Shown piece by piece: positions 16,655 through 23,417 of a stretch of DNA of 64,000 nt. A program made the translations under genes and the position numbers. Position 1 is the stretch's first letter. Each line of letters opens with the position of its first letter. Below the pieces are notes generated by a model. It had not been told where the DNA came from, did no database searches, and worked only from the letters and a program-made list of their open reading frames with translations. This DNA is from an uncultured Christensenella sp. (GTDB taxonomy: Bacteria; Bacillota; Clostridia; Christensenellales; Borkfalkiaceae). Location: NCBI GenBank assembly GCA_905203015.1, contig CAJKUC010000001.1, positions 124,001 through 188,000 of the forward strand, read 5' to 3'.

Positions 16655-17920
16655 ATGTGTGACGAAATGAAAAACAATGAAATTCGCGAAAATGAGATTT
16701 CCGAAAGCACGGCAAACGAACGCCCGGCGGCGGAAACGGTGACGGGCGAAGAAAAATCGGCGCGGGGAAAAAACGTATTCAAGCGTTTCGGAAGAGGCTT
16801 CGTGAACTTTTTCAAGGAAAAAGGCGCGGATTTCAAGCGCAATCACAAACTTAAAAAAGAACAAAGAGCAAAAAACCGGGCGGCTTTTAAAAGTCTGACC
16901 GGAAAACAAAAAACAAAAACCGTTTGCGAATGGCTTTTAAATCACGCGTTGTATATCCTGATCGGGATTTTCGTGCTTGTGGTGTTTATTTACAACAATA
17001 ACTTTTTGTCGTTCGATTCTATCGTAAACATCACCATGCAATCGGCTGCCAGATTGATTATGGCGCTCGGAATCGCCGGGGCGATCGTACTTACGGGTAC
17101 CGACCTTTCCGCGGGGCGTTGCGTAGGGCTTTGCGCCTGTATCTGCGCTTCGCTGCTGCAATCGAGCGGCGTGATGAATAAAATGTTTCCCTCGCTTGCG
17201 TATAGCGTGTGGCTGATTCCGATCGGCTTATTGATTTCCATGGCGGTGGGCGGCCTGGTGGGCGCGTTTAACGGATTTATGGTTTCGAAATTCAAACTGC
17301 ACCCGTTTATCGTAACGCTTGGCACGCAACTTATTCTTTACGGAATGGTGATGTGGTATGTGTCGCTCGGGCAGAATAACAGCGCGCCGATCGCGGGACT
17401 CGATCAGACGTACATCGATTTTATCAAGGGCGGATTCAAGATCGGCGGCGTGCAAATTCCGAATTACTTGTGGATCACCGTTGCCGTAACCATAATGATG
17501 TGGATTATCTGGAACAAGACCAAACTCGGCAAAAATATGTTTGCGGTGGGGACGAATCAGGAAGCTGCGGCAGTTTCCGGCGTGAACGTTGCCAAAACCA
17601 TCATTCTGGTGTTTGCGCTTGCCGGAATTACTTACGGTATTTCCGGTTTCGTGGAATCTGCGCGTATCGCTTCGAATTCGACGGCTACGGGCGTGAACTA
17701 CGAACTCGACGCCATCGCGGCGTGCGTGATCGGCGGCGTATCGTTTATGGGCGGTATCGGTAAAATCCGCGGCGTTATCCTCGGTGTGTTCTTGTTGCAG
17801 ATCGTGAACGCGGGACTTGTGTTCCTTGAATTCAATCCTGCGGCGCAAACGATTGTAAAAGGCGCGATTATTTTGTTTGCCTGCGCTATGGATATGCGGA
17901 AATATATCGCAAAAAAATAA
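16655..17920 (+). CDS. mglC: Galactose/methyl-galactoside ABC transporter permease
   Basis: A 421-residue inner-membrane permease of the CUT2 family with about ten hydrophobic segments from residue 95 on; recognisable parts are 'LIMALGIAGAIVLTGTDLSAG', 'FNGFMVSKFKLHPFIVTLGT' and 'FAVGTNQEAAAVSGVNVAKT'. The first ~90 residues are hydrophilic, rich in Glu/Lys/Arg and not part of the usual fold; E. coli MglC is about 336 residues, so this is an N-terminal extension. The ATG follows AAAGGAAGGG and no better internal start is obvious, so the extension appears genuine. It is the last gene of the operon. Confidence 0.9.
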   Translation: MCDEMKNNEIRENEISESTANERPAAETVTGEEKSARGKNVFKRFGRGFVNFFKEKGADFKRNHKLKKEQRAKNRAAFKSLTGKQKTKTVCEWLLNHALYILIGIFVLVVFIYNNNFLSFDSIVNITMQSAARLIMALGIAGAIVLTGTDLSAGRCVGLCACICASLLQSSGVMNKMFPSLAYSVWLIPIGLLISMAVGGLVGAFNGFMVSKFKLHPFIVTLGTQLILYGMVMWYVSLGQNNSAPIAGLDQTYIDFIKGGFKIGGVQIPNYLWITVAVTIMMWIIWNKTKLGKNMFAVGTNQEAAAVSGVNVAKTIILVFALAGITYGISGFVESARIASNSTATGVNYELDAIAACVIGGVSFMGGIGKIRGVILGVFLLQIVNAGLVFLEFNPAAQTIVKGAIILFACAMDMRKYIAKK

Positions 17921-17959
17921 TCGGATAAAAGCAAAACGGATAAAAACTAATCGGATAAT

Positions 17960-17994
17960 AACGGCGTTCGTCGAAAAAAATCGCGAACGCCGTT
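17960..17994 (+). terminator. Hairpin after mglC, probable terminator
   Basis: AACGGCGTTCG (17960-17970) and CGAACGCCGTT (17984-17994) form an 11-pair stem; only a short T run follows, so it could serve as a weak terminator or as 3' protection. Confidence 0.55.
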
Positions 17995-18040
17995 TCGTGC
18001 ACCGGGCAAGTTTTCGCTCCCGGGAAAAAGAATGTGCGCG

Positions 18041-18154
18041 TTACCGCCATTTTGCGGGCGGTACGCCCGTAACTTTTTTAAAAAGCCGCGTAAAATAGAA
18101 TACGTCCGGAAAGCCGCAAAGCTCCGCGATCTCGTCGTAAATTCCGTACACCTG
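18041..18154 (-). pseudogene. C-terminal fragment of an AraC-family regulator
   Basis: Read on the minus strand, the last ~33 codons encode 'YDEIAELCGFPDVFYFTRLFK' then KVTGVPPAKWR and stop (18041-18043). This is the conserved second helix-turn-helix of AraC-family regulators. Upstream of about 18150 the similarity ends abruptly and the DNA instead matches a recombinase/RlmD-type tail on the plus strand. The gene has therefore lost everything but its end, most simply by a rearrangement at about 18155. Confidence 0.7.
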
Positions 18155-18162
18155 TACACCAC

Positions 18163-18435
18163 GCATATCGAGACGTTGGTCGTGCTTTCCAAAAAAGTGC
18201 AAGTCATATCGTAGTGGACGTAGAGTTCGGCGAAGGAGAAGGGCAGATTTCGTTAAAGGAAGCAAAAGAGAGTGCCGAAGAACAGAAACCGAAAAAGAAA
18301 ACAACCTACAAAGATATACAACGGTATGTTGAAGAAAATTACGGTTTCAAAGTTCATACGGCACTGAAACATTTTGAAATCATATCCAACCATTTAAAGT
18401 CGAAGAAAAAATCTTCGGCTTTTTTATTTATATAA
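18163..18435 (+). pseudogene. Decayed recombinase/RlmD-type C-terminal tail
   Basis: The plus strand reads HIETLVVLSKK, then after loss of one base in an A run continues as VDVEFGEGEGQISLKEAKES, KPKKKTTYKDIQRYVEENYG and FKVHTALKHFEII. The first part matches the end of the serine recombinase at about 8920-8950 (VETLVVLSHKK). From memory, the whole resembles a tail found on clostridial serine recombinases and RlmD/RumA-type methyltransferases; the usual segment between 'KVHTA' and 'LKHFEII' is deleted. No start codon or upstream domain is present, so it is a remnant. Confidence 0.65.
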
Positions 18436-18565
18436 GCAAAATATTTATTGATAGAGTTCACGAAACTACGATTTTTTGATTGTGCAAAATTTGCACTCTT
18501 GTGTGCAAACTTACGATTTTGTGTGCAAACTCGCATTTTGTCGATTATTTTTTGCCGTTTTTGCG
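18395..18565 (+). repeat. 170-bp duplicated block, right copy, with three GTGCAAAC iterons
   Basis: Direct-orientation counterpart of 9066-9235. The iteron motifs begin at 18482, 18503 and 18523, with the same 21- and 20-bp steps as in the left copy; the first forms the palindrome GTGCAAAATTTGCAC (18482-18496). The 185 bases that follow (18566-18750) hold no gene, RNA or promoter that I can recognise. Confidence 0.75.
18399..18425 (+). terminator. Terminator in the right duplicated block
   Basis: GTCGAAGA pairs with TCTTCGGC, followed by a T run; it is nearly the same as the terminator at 9070-9096. Confidence 0.75.
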
Positions 18566-18750
18566 GTGCGAGGTGTTTTAAAGAACTTCTTCAACGTAGA
18601 AGTCGCACAAAAATGTACGTTTTTTCTGTTTCACTAAACTTTTAACAATGTATTTTATAAAATGGCGGTCGTTGATGATAGCGAATACATCTTCAAAGAA
18701 TTAGTTTCTGCTAATTTTTGTGAGACGAAGCAATAATCCGTTGATTGATA

Positions 18751-18787
18751 AATAAATATCCACCCGCTTTGCGGGTGGATATTTATT
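18751..18787. terminator. Bidirectional terminator between repeat block and repressor gene
   Basis: A perfect 17-pair stem with a TTT loop: AATAAATATCCACCCGC (18751-18767) and its complement (18771-18787). A/T-rich stem ends give T runs on either strand. It lies just past the stop of the minus-strand repressor gene. Confidence 0.8.
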
Positions 18788-18839
18788 GTTTGCGGGCATC
18801 TCAACCTGATGGTTTAAAAATTCCGAAAAGAAACGCCTG

Positions 18840-19928
18840 TCAGTTTACGGGGATTCCCTCCACAAGTTCTATGGGGGAATACGTCTGTCCGTTGCAGATG
18901 CGCAAAATCAGCGAAACCGCCGCCGAACCGAGACGGAAGAAATCCTGGCGCACGCTGATCAATCCTTCGGCTCGCGCTTTTTCAATGTCCGTGCAGTCGA
19001 AGCCCGTCAGAGTGAGTTCTTCTGGAATGGATATTCCGAGTTGCTTTGCCACTTTTCCCACCATTTCGAGCGTGGTGTCGTTCAGGCAGCAAATCGCCGT
19101 CGGTTTTTCTTCCAGCGACAGATAGCGCAGAAGTTCGTTTTTTACATATTTATGAAAGAGTTGCCTTTGTCCCGCGGGGGAGGAAGTCATCTCTTTTTTA
19201 TGCAGATCGTAGGTGTTGAAGATATATTCGTTTTTCAGCGGCAAGCCGTTTTGCACAATGCCGCGGCAGAAGCCGCGGAAACGCTCGCTTTCGGTGTAAG
19301 CCATCTGTTCGCTGACCGAAAAGAACCCGATTCGTTTGTGTCCGTTCGCCGCCAGTTTGTTTACCACGCCGCACATGCTGTCCGCATTCGTGGAAGTGAC
19401 GAGCGGGGTTTCCAGCCCTTCGATGGGGCGATCGATGCATACGATGGGTATTTTTGCCGTAAGGATTGCGGCATACAGATCGAGATTGCAAAGGGATACG
19501 CAGGGGTACACGATGATTCCGTCGGGCTTGTTTGAAAGCAATTCCGTCAAAAATTTCCGCTCCCGTTCCACGTTGTTGTGCGTGTTATAAAGAGGGGTGA
19601 ATATGTTGTACGAAAGCGCGGTGTTCTGAATCCCCGTCATAATGTCGTTGAAGGTTTCTTCAAAAGGAAGAATGGCGGGGATGATAAGCGGCGTGCTGTG
19701 ATCGAGTTTTCCGTTTACGAACGTTCCGCTTTTTTTAACGCGATAGATAAGGTTGCTCTCCGCCAGATCTTTCAGCGCCCGCGCCACCGTGATGCGGCTC
19801 ACCCCGTAAATTTTCGTCAATTCGATTTCGGTAGGCAGTTTTTCGCCTACTTTCAATTGTCCGCTTTTGATTTTCGAGATAATATCGTTATACACCGCGC
19901 TGTATAAGGTTTTTTCTTTTTTTGCCAT
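18840..19928 (-). CDS. GntR/LacI hybrid transcriptional repressor (AraR-like)
   Basis: A 362-residue regulator. Residues 1-75 form a GntR winged HTH ('YNDIISKIKSGQLKVGEKLP', 'GVSRITVARALKDLAESNLI'). The rest is a LacI-type sugar-sensing domain ('KPDGIIVYPCVSL', 'IPIVCIDRPIEG', 'NGHKRIGFFSVSEQ', 'AICCLNDTTLEMVGKVAKQL', 'LTGFDCTDIEKA'). This architecture is that of AraR and relatives, which repress sugar genes until a sugar binds. It is transcribed divergently from the mannoside operon across a 238-bp region that holds promoters for both directions and an inverted TGTTATA/TATAACA pair, so it is the obvious local repressor. Its ribosome site is AGGTGA. The inducer cannot be read from sequence; mannose or a manno-oligosaccharide is the guess. 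Confidence 0.9.
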   Translation of the reverse strand: MAKKEKTLYSAVYNDIISKIKSGQLKVGEKLPTEIELTKIYGVSRITVARALKDLAESNLIYRVKKSGTFVNGKLDHSTPLIIPAILPFEETFNDIMTGIQNTALSYNIFTPLYNTHNNVERERKFLTELLSNKPDGIIVYPCVSLCNLDLYAAILTAKIPIVCIDRPIEGLETPLVTSTNADSMCGVVNKLAANGHKRIGFFSVSEQMAYTESERFRGFCRGIVQNGLPLKNEYIFNTYDLHKKEMTSSPAGQRQLFHKYVKNELLRYLSLEEKPTAICCLNDTTLEMVGKVAKQLGISIPEELTLTGFDCTDIEKARAEGLISVRQDFFRLGSAAVSLILRICNGQTYSPIELVEGIPVN

Positions 19929-19954
19929 ATTTTCACCTGTGTTAAGTTACAGTA

Positions 19955-19983
19955 ATTATAATATATATTTTGTAAATAAGCAA
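19955..19983 (-). promoter_or_regulatory. Promoter of the GntR/LacI repressor gene
   Basis: On the minus strand TTGCTT (19978-19983) is followed after 17 bases by TATAAT (19955-19960), about 27 bp before the start codon. Confidence 0.7.
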
Positions 19984-19989
19984 GTTTTT

Positions 19990-20029
19990 TGTTATAACTT
20001 TTTATCGAAATCAAAAAAAAGATATAACA
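19990..20029. promoter_or_regulatory. Candidate operator between divergent promoters
   Basis: TGTTATA (19990-19996, itself within the palindrome GTTATAAC) and TATAACA (20023-20029) form an inverted pair 26 bases apart, lying between the two divergent promoters. This is where an AraR-like repressor could control both. Confidence 0.5.
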
Positions 20030-20066
20030 TAATAATTTATTAAACTATATTTTTTTAAAAAAGGTA

Positions 20067-20095
20067 TTGACAGCGCAAGGAAGGTGGGATATAAT
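20067..20095 (+). promoter_or_regulatory. Consensus promoter of the mannoside operon
   Basis: TTGACA (20067-20072), a 17-base spacer, then TATAAT (20090-20095): a full sigma-A consensus about 70 bp before the first start codon. A promoter this strong would need repression, in line with the divergent regulator. Confidence 0.9.
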
Positions 20096-20166
20096 AAATC
20101 CGCGTGAGGAAACTTAGTCGCCTTACGTTTCGTTCCGGGAAACGGGCCGAAAAGGGAGGAAAGGAC

Positions 20167-21540
20167 ATGAAACTTTTCAAGAAAGGCATTATAAGCATTT
20201 TGTGCGGAGCGATCTGTTTGCTCGGCGTGGCTTGCGGACAAAAACCGACGACGAAACCCGACGACGGACCGATCGGCGAGGTGGACGGAAATAAGCAGAT
20301 TACGCTCAGAATCGAATCCGCCGCGCCTTTGAAGAGTAATTATCAGGCGCTTCTTCGCAGCGAAGCGGAGGGCACGCAACTTTACAATCAGGCGTTGTTC
20401 ACCAAACGTCTCGTCGACGGTTTCAAGAAGAAATATTCCAACGTGAAACTGCAATTCATCGAAGACGGCTGGGGCGACGCTCTTTTCCAGGCGCAGCAAC
20501 TTTACATCCGCGATTACAACGCGGGCGGTAAAATGGCGGTGGATATCATGATCGGCGAAACGTATATGGGTTATTTTGCCGAGAACGGCGTATTCGCCAG
20601 ACTGGATAAGGAAAAGTTTTCCGATGTAATCGACGGTGCGTGTGCCGACGTTACGATCGACGGAGAGCGTTACGGCGTTCCCATGTGTACGGGGATTATG
20701 GGCTTGCAGTACAATACGAATATTCTTTCCGAAGCGGGTATCGCGGAGGAAAAATGGGTTCCTTCCACGTGGGCGGAACTTCTCGAAAATTGCAGAATCG
20801 TATCCGAATATGCCGAAGCGAACAATAAATCTTACGGCGGTATCGTGATGAATAATGTGGCGGGTATGCCCGGCGCGTTCCGCGCCACGCCTTTCCTTCG
20901 CGCGGCGGGCGGAGACATCCTCGATTCCGACGGAAAACTGGCGATCAATTCGGAATCCAACATCGAAGCGTTTGAGTATCTTCGCGATCTTGCGCAGTAT
21001 GCGTATGAAGATTCGCTCACCTGCGACAACGAGGATACGCTGCAATATTATTTCACGAATAAAAATTACGGCGCGTACATGATCGAAGGGCAGTGGTCGA
21101 TGGCAAGCGCACCCGATAATATCAAAAGCGCGCCTTTGCCCGCAAAAAACGCAGACGGCACGGGAAGGGGAAATATCTATTGCGGAAACGTGCTTTTCGG
21201 CGTAACGAACGCTTCCGAAAATAAAGCGGCCGCGCAGGCGTTCCTCGAATATCTTACGAGTTCCGAAGTGCAGAGTTGGTTCTACGAACTCGACGGGCGT
21301 CTTCCCGTAAGCAAGACGATGCTCGAAAGCGAGGAAATTCTTACCGTTCACCCCAATATCAATTCGTATATCAAAGAATTGGTAGCGGGCGGATTCGACG
21401 GCGGGCTTTCCTGTTTCGTGAAAAACGCAAACGACATATGGAGCCTTTGGGGATCGTTCTACAGCAACGTTCTTACTTCCGCGACGGATATAAAGACGCT
21501 TGCGGATAAGGCGCAGGCGGATATCGGAGCGAAAATATAA
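20167..21540 (+). CDS. Extracellular solute-binding lipoprotein (family 1, oligosaccharide type)
   Basis: A 457-residue lipoprotein that captures sugar for the ABC importer encoded next. The start is the ATG 7 bases after GGGAGG (20154-20159); an upstream alternative would add 21 basic residues in front of the signal peptide. The lipobox is LLGVAC. Typical family 1 segments are 'LVDGFKKKYSNVKLQFIEDG', 'DIMIGETYMGYFAENGVFARL', 'GVPMCTGIMGLQYNTNILSE' and 'AYMIEGQWSMASAPDN'. The permease gene overlaps its stop by one base. Ligand inferred from neighbours: a mannose-containing oligosaccharide. Confidence 0.9.
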   Translation: MKLFKKGIISILCGAICLLGVACGQKPTTKPDDGPIGEVDGNKQITLRIESAAPLKSNYQALLRSEAEGTQLYNQALFTKRLVDGFKKKYSNVKLQFIEDGWGDALFQAQQLYIRDYNAGGKMAVDIMIGETYMGYFAENGVFARLDKEKFSDVIDGACADVTIDGERYGVPMCTGIMGLQYNTNILSEAGIAEEKWVPSTWAELLENCRIVSEYAEANNKSYGGIVMNNVAGMPGAFRATPFLRAAGGDILDSDGKLAINSESNIEAFEYLRDLAQYAYEDSLTCDNEDTLQYYFTNKNYGAYMIEGQWSMASAPDNIKSAPLPAKNADGTGRGNIYCGNVLFGVTNASENKAAAQAFLEYLTSSEVQSWFYELDGRLPVSKTMLESEEILTVHPNINSYIKELVAGGFDGGLSCFVKNANDIWSLWGSFYSNVLTSATDIKTLADKAQADIGAKI

Positions 21541-22466
21541 TGACGGCGGAAACGACGATTTCGCGGGATGACAGAGAAGAGGCGTGCGCGAGATCGCGCC
21601 GCCGCATCATCCTGCGCGAAAATCTGCGCGGCTGGGGAATCGTGGGGCCGATCATTCTGTATCTCGTGATTTTTACCTTTATTCCGCTTGTGATTCTGTT
21701 CCGTTACAGTTTCACGCAGGACGATCTGTTCAAGGGAACGGTTTTCGTAGGATTCGAGAACTACAAACGGATTTTCACCGATCCGAACTACTATATGCTG
21801 TTTCTTGCCACGATTCTTATCGCCGTGTTTACGATCGGATTCAGCCTTGTGTTCGGTATGCTGATCGCGCTCGGCGTTACGGGGCGTATCCGCGGCAAAG
21901 GATTTTACCGTACGGTGTATTATATTCCCGTGGTGGTATCCATGGCGGTTGTCGCGCAGATTTCCAACGTCTGGCTCTCGTACAACAGCGGTACGTTCAA
22001 TAATATTCTCACCGCTTTGGGTGCGGAAAGGATAGCGTGGTATAAAAGCACGTTCTGGATGTATTTCTGGATTATCGTTATCTGCGTGTGGAAAGGCCTG
22101 GGTTCGACGGTGATTCTGTTGATCGCGGGACTCAACGCCATTCCGCCGGAAGTGTACGAGGCTGCCGATCTCGACGGCGCGAACGGCGCGGAGAGATTTT
22201 TCAAAATCACTCTTCCGCAACTCCGCCCCATGCTGGTGTTCGTCATGATCACTTCGATTATAGGCGCGTTCAATATTTTTGAACCCGTACAGTTGATTTC
22301 GCAGGGCGGACCGGACGGCACGACGAAAGTAATATTGTTCCAGATTTATAACGAGGCGTTCCAGAACGGAAACTACGGTATGGGCAGCGCGATTTCCGTT
22401 GTGGTTCTGTTGATTCTGATGGTGCTCACCATGCTCAACATGAAATTCGGCGAGGAAAAGAATTAA
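21540..22466 (+). CDS. Sugar ABC transporter permease, MalF/UgpA type
   Basis: A 308-residue inner-membrane protein with six predicted transmembrane segments, beginning after a basic cytoplasmic N-terminus at 'GWGIVGPIILYLVIFTFIPL'. The ATPase-docking EAA loop is EAADLDGANGAERFFKITLP near residue 205. It partners with the permease encoded next and the binding lipoprotein before it. No ATPase gene is in the operon, as is usual for CUT1 importers in Firmicutes that share an MsmK-type ATPase encoded elsewhere. Confidence 0.92.
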   Translation: MTAETTISRDDREEACARSRRRIILRENLRGWGIVGPIILYLVIFTFIPLVILFRYSFTQDDLFKGTVFVGFENYKRIFTDPNYYMLFLATILIAVFTIGFSLVFGMLIALGVTGRIRGKGFYRTVYYIPVVVSMAVVAQISNVWLSYNSGTFNNILTALGAERIAWYKSTFWMYFWIIVICVWKGLGSTVILLIAGLNAIPPEVYEAADLDGANGAERFFKITLPQLRPMLVFVMITSIIGAFNIFEPVQLISQGGPDGTTKVILFQIYNEAFQNGNYGMGSAISVVVLLILMVLTMLNMKFGEEKN

Positions 22467-22477
22467 GGGGGGATAAT

Positions 22478-23380
22478 ATGAAAGTTGTCAAAAAAAGTTC
22501 GATTATCTGTACCCATATTTTCCTCTGCCTGGGCGTTATACTGATGCTCTATCCCTTCGTGTTCGCGTTTCTCGGTATGTTCAAGACGATCGAAGGATTT
22601 TACGAAGTGGGAATTTTGCCCGTTCCCGACGGAATCGGCTACGGGATAAGCAATTTACGCATTATTTTCCGCAGATCGGAAATTTATCGTTCGATTCTGA
22701 TTACGCTCGGGCGTTTCGCCTGGTATGCGGCAATATCGGTGCTGATTTCCGTATTGGGCGGATACGCCTTTGCGAAAGTGAACTTCAGATTCAAGAAAGT
22801 TGCCTTTTATATCATCATGTCCACGATGATGATTCCGGGCATCGCCCTTTTAATTCCGCAATATCTCGAACTGATGCGTTTTCCGCTTGTCGGCGGCAAC
22901 GATATCACGGGGCACGGCGGCGTGGGCTTCCGCGACAATATGGCGGTGCTCTTTATCACGGGCTGGATTTCGGCGTATAATATTTTCCTTGTGCAGCAGT
23001 CTTTGCGGCAGATCGGCGACGATTACCGCGAGGCGGCGGAGATCGACGGCGCGGGATTTTTCCGCGTTATCTTCTCGATTTATATGCCCATGCTCAAGCC
23101 CATCGTGGCGCTTATGGTGCTGCAGACGTTCATCGGGCAGTGGAACGATTATCTGTTCCCCGTGCTCTTTCTGCCGAGCGCGCGTTCGCTCTGGCCGATC
23201 GGGGTGCTGTCGGTGAAAATTCAGTCCGACTACCTGTACACCGCGGGCACGGGCGGGCTGATGAATTATCCCATGGTAATGGCGATGGGCGTGTTTATGA
23301 TGATTCCGCCGATCGCGGTGTATATTACCTGCCAGCGGTATTTCATACAGGGAATTACGCTGGGCGGAGTGAAAAGTTGA
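22478..23380 (+). CDS. Sugar ABC transporter permease, MalG type
   Basis: A 300-residue second permease subunit with about six transmembrane segments and the EAA loop EAAEIDGAGFFRVIFSIYMP near residue 190. The C-terminus has the MalG-type end: 'QRYFIQGITLGGVKS' following a last hydrophobic segment. It lies 11 bp after the first permease gene and uses a GGGGGGA ribosome site. Together the two proteins form the membrane channel. Confidence 0.92.
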   Translation: MKVVKKSSIICTHIFLCLGVILMLYPFVFAFLGMFKTIEGFYEVGILPVPDGIGYGISNLRIIFRRSEIYRSILITLGRFAWYAAISVLISVLGGYAFAKVNFRFKKVAFYIIMSTMMIPGIALLIPQYLELMRFPLVGGNDITGHGGVGFRDNMAVLFITGWISAYNIFLVQQSLRQIGDDYREAAEIDGAGFFRVIFSIYMPMLKPIVALMVLQTFIGQWNDYLFPVLFLPSARSLWPIGVLSVKIQSDYLYTAGTGGLMNYPMVMAMGVFMMIPPIAVYITCQRYFIQGITLGGVKS

Positions 23381-23417
23381 ATAAAACGGGAAACCGTGAT
23401 TTATGAAGGAGGAATAA

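Noticed and set aside
18448..18645. A 65-codon plus-strand frame in the right duplicated block
   Set aside because: It overlaps the iterons, lacks a ribosome site, and resembles the equally unsupported frame in the left copy only because the DNA is duplicated.
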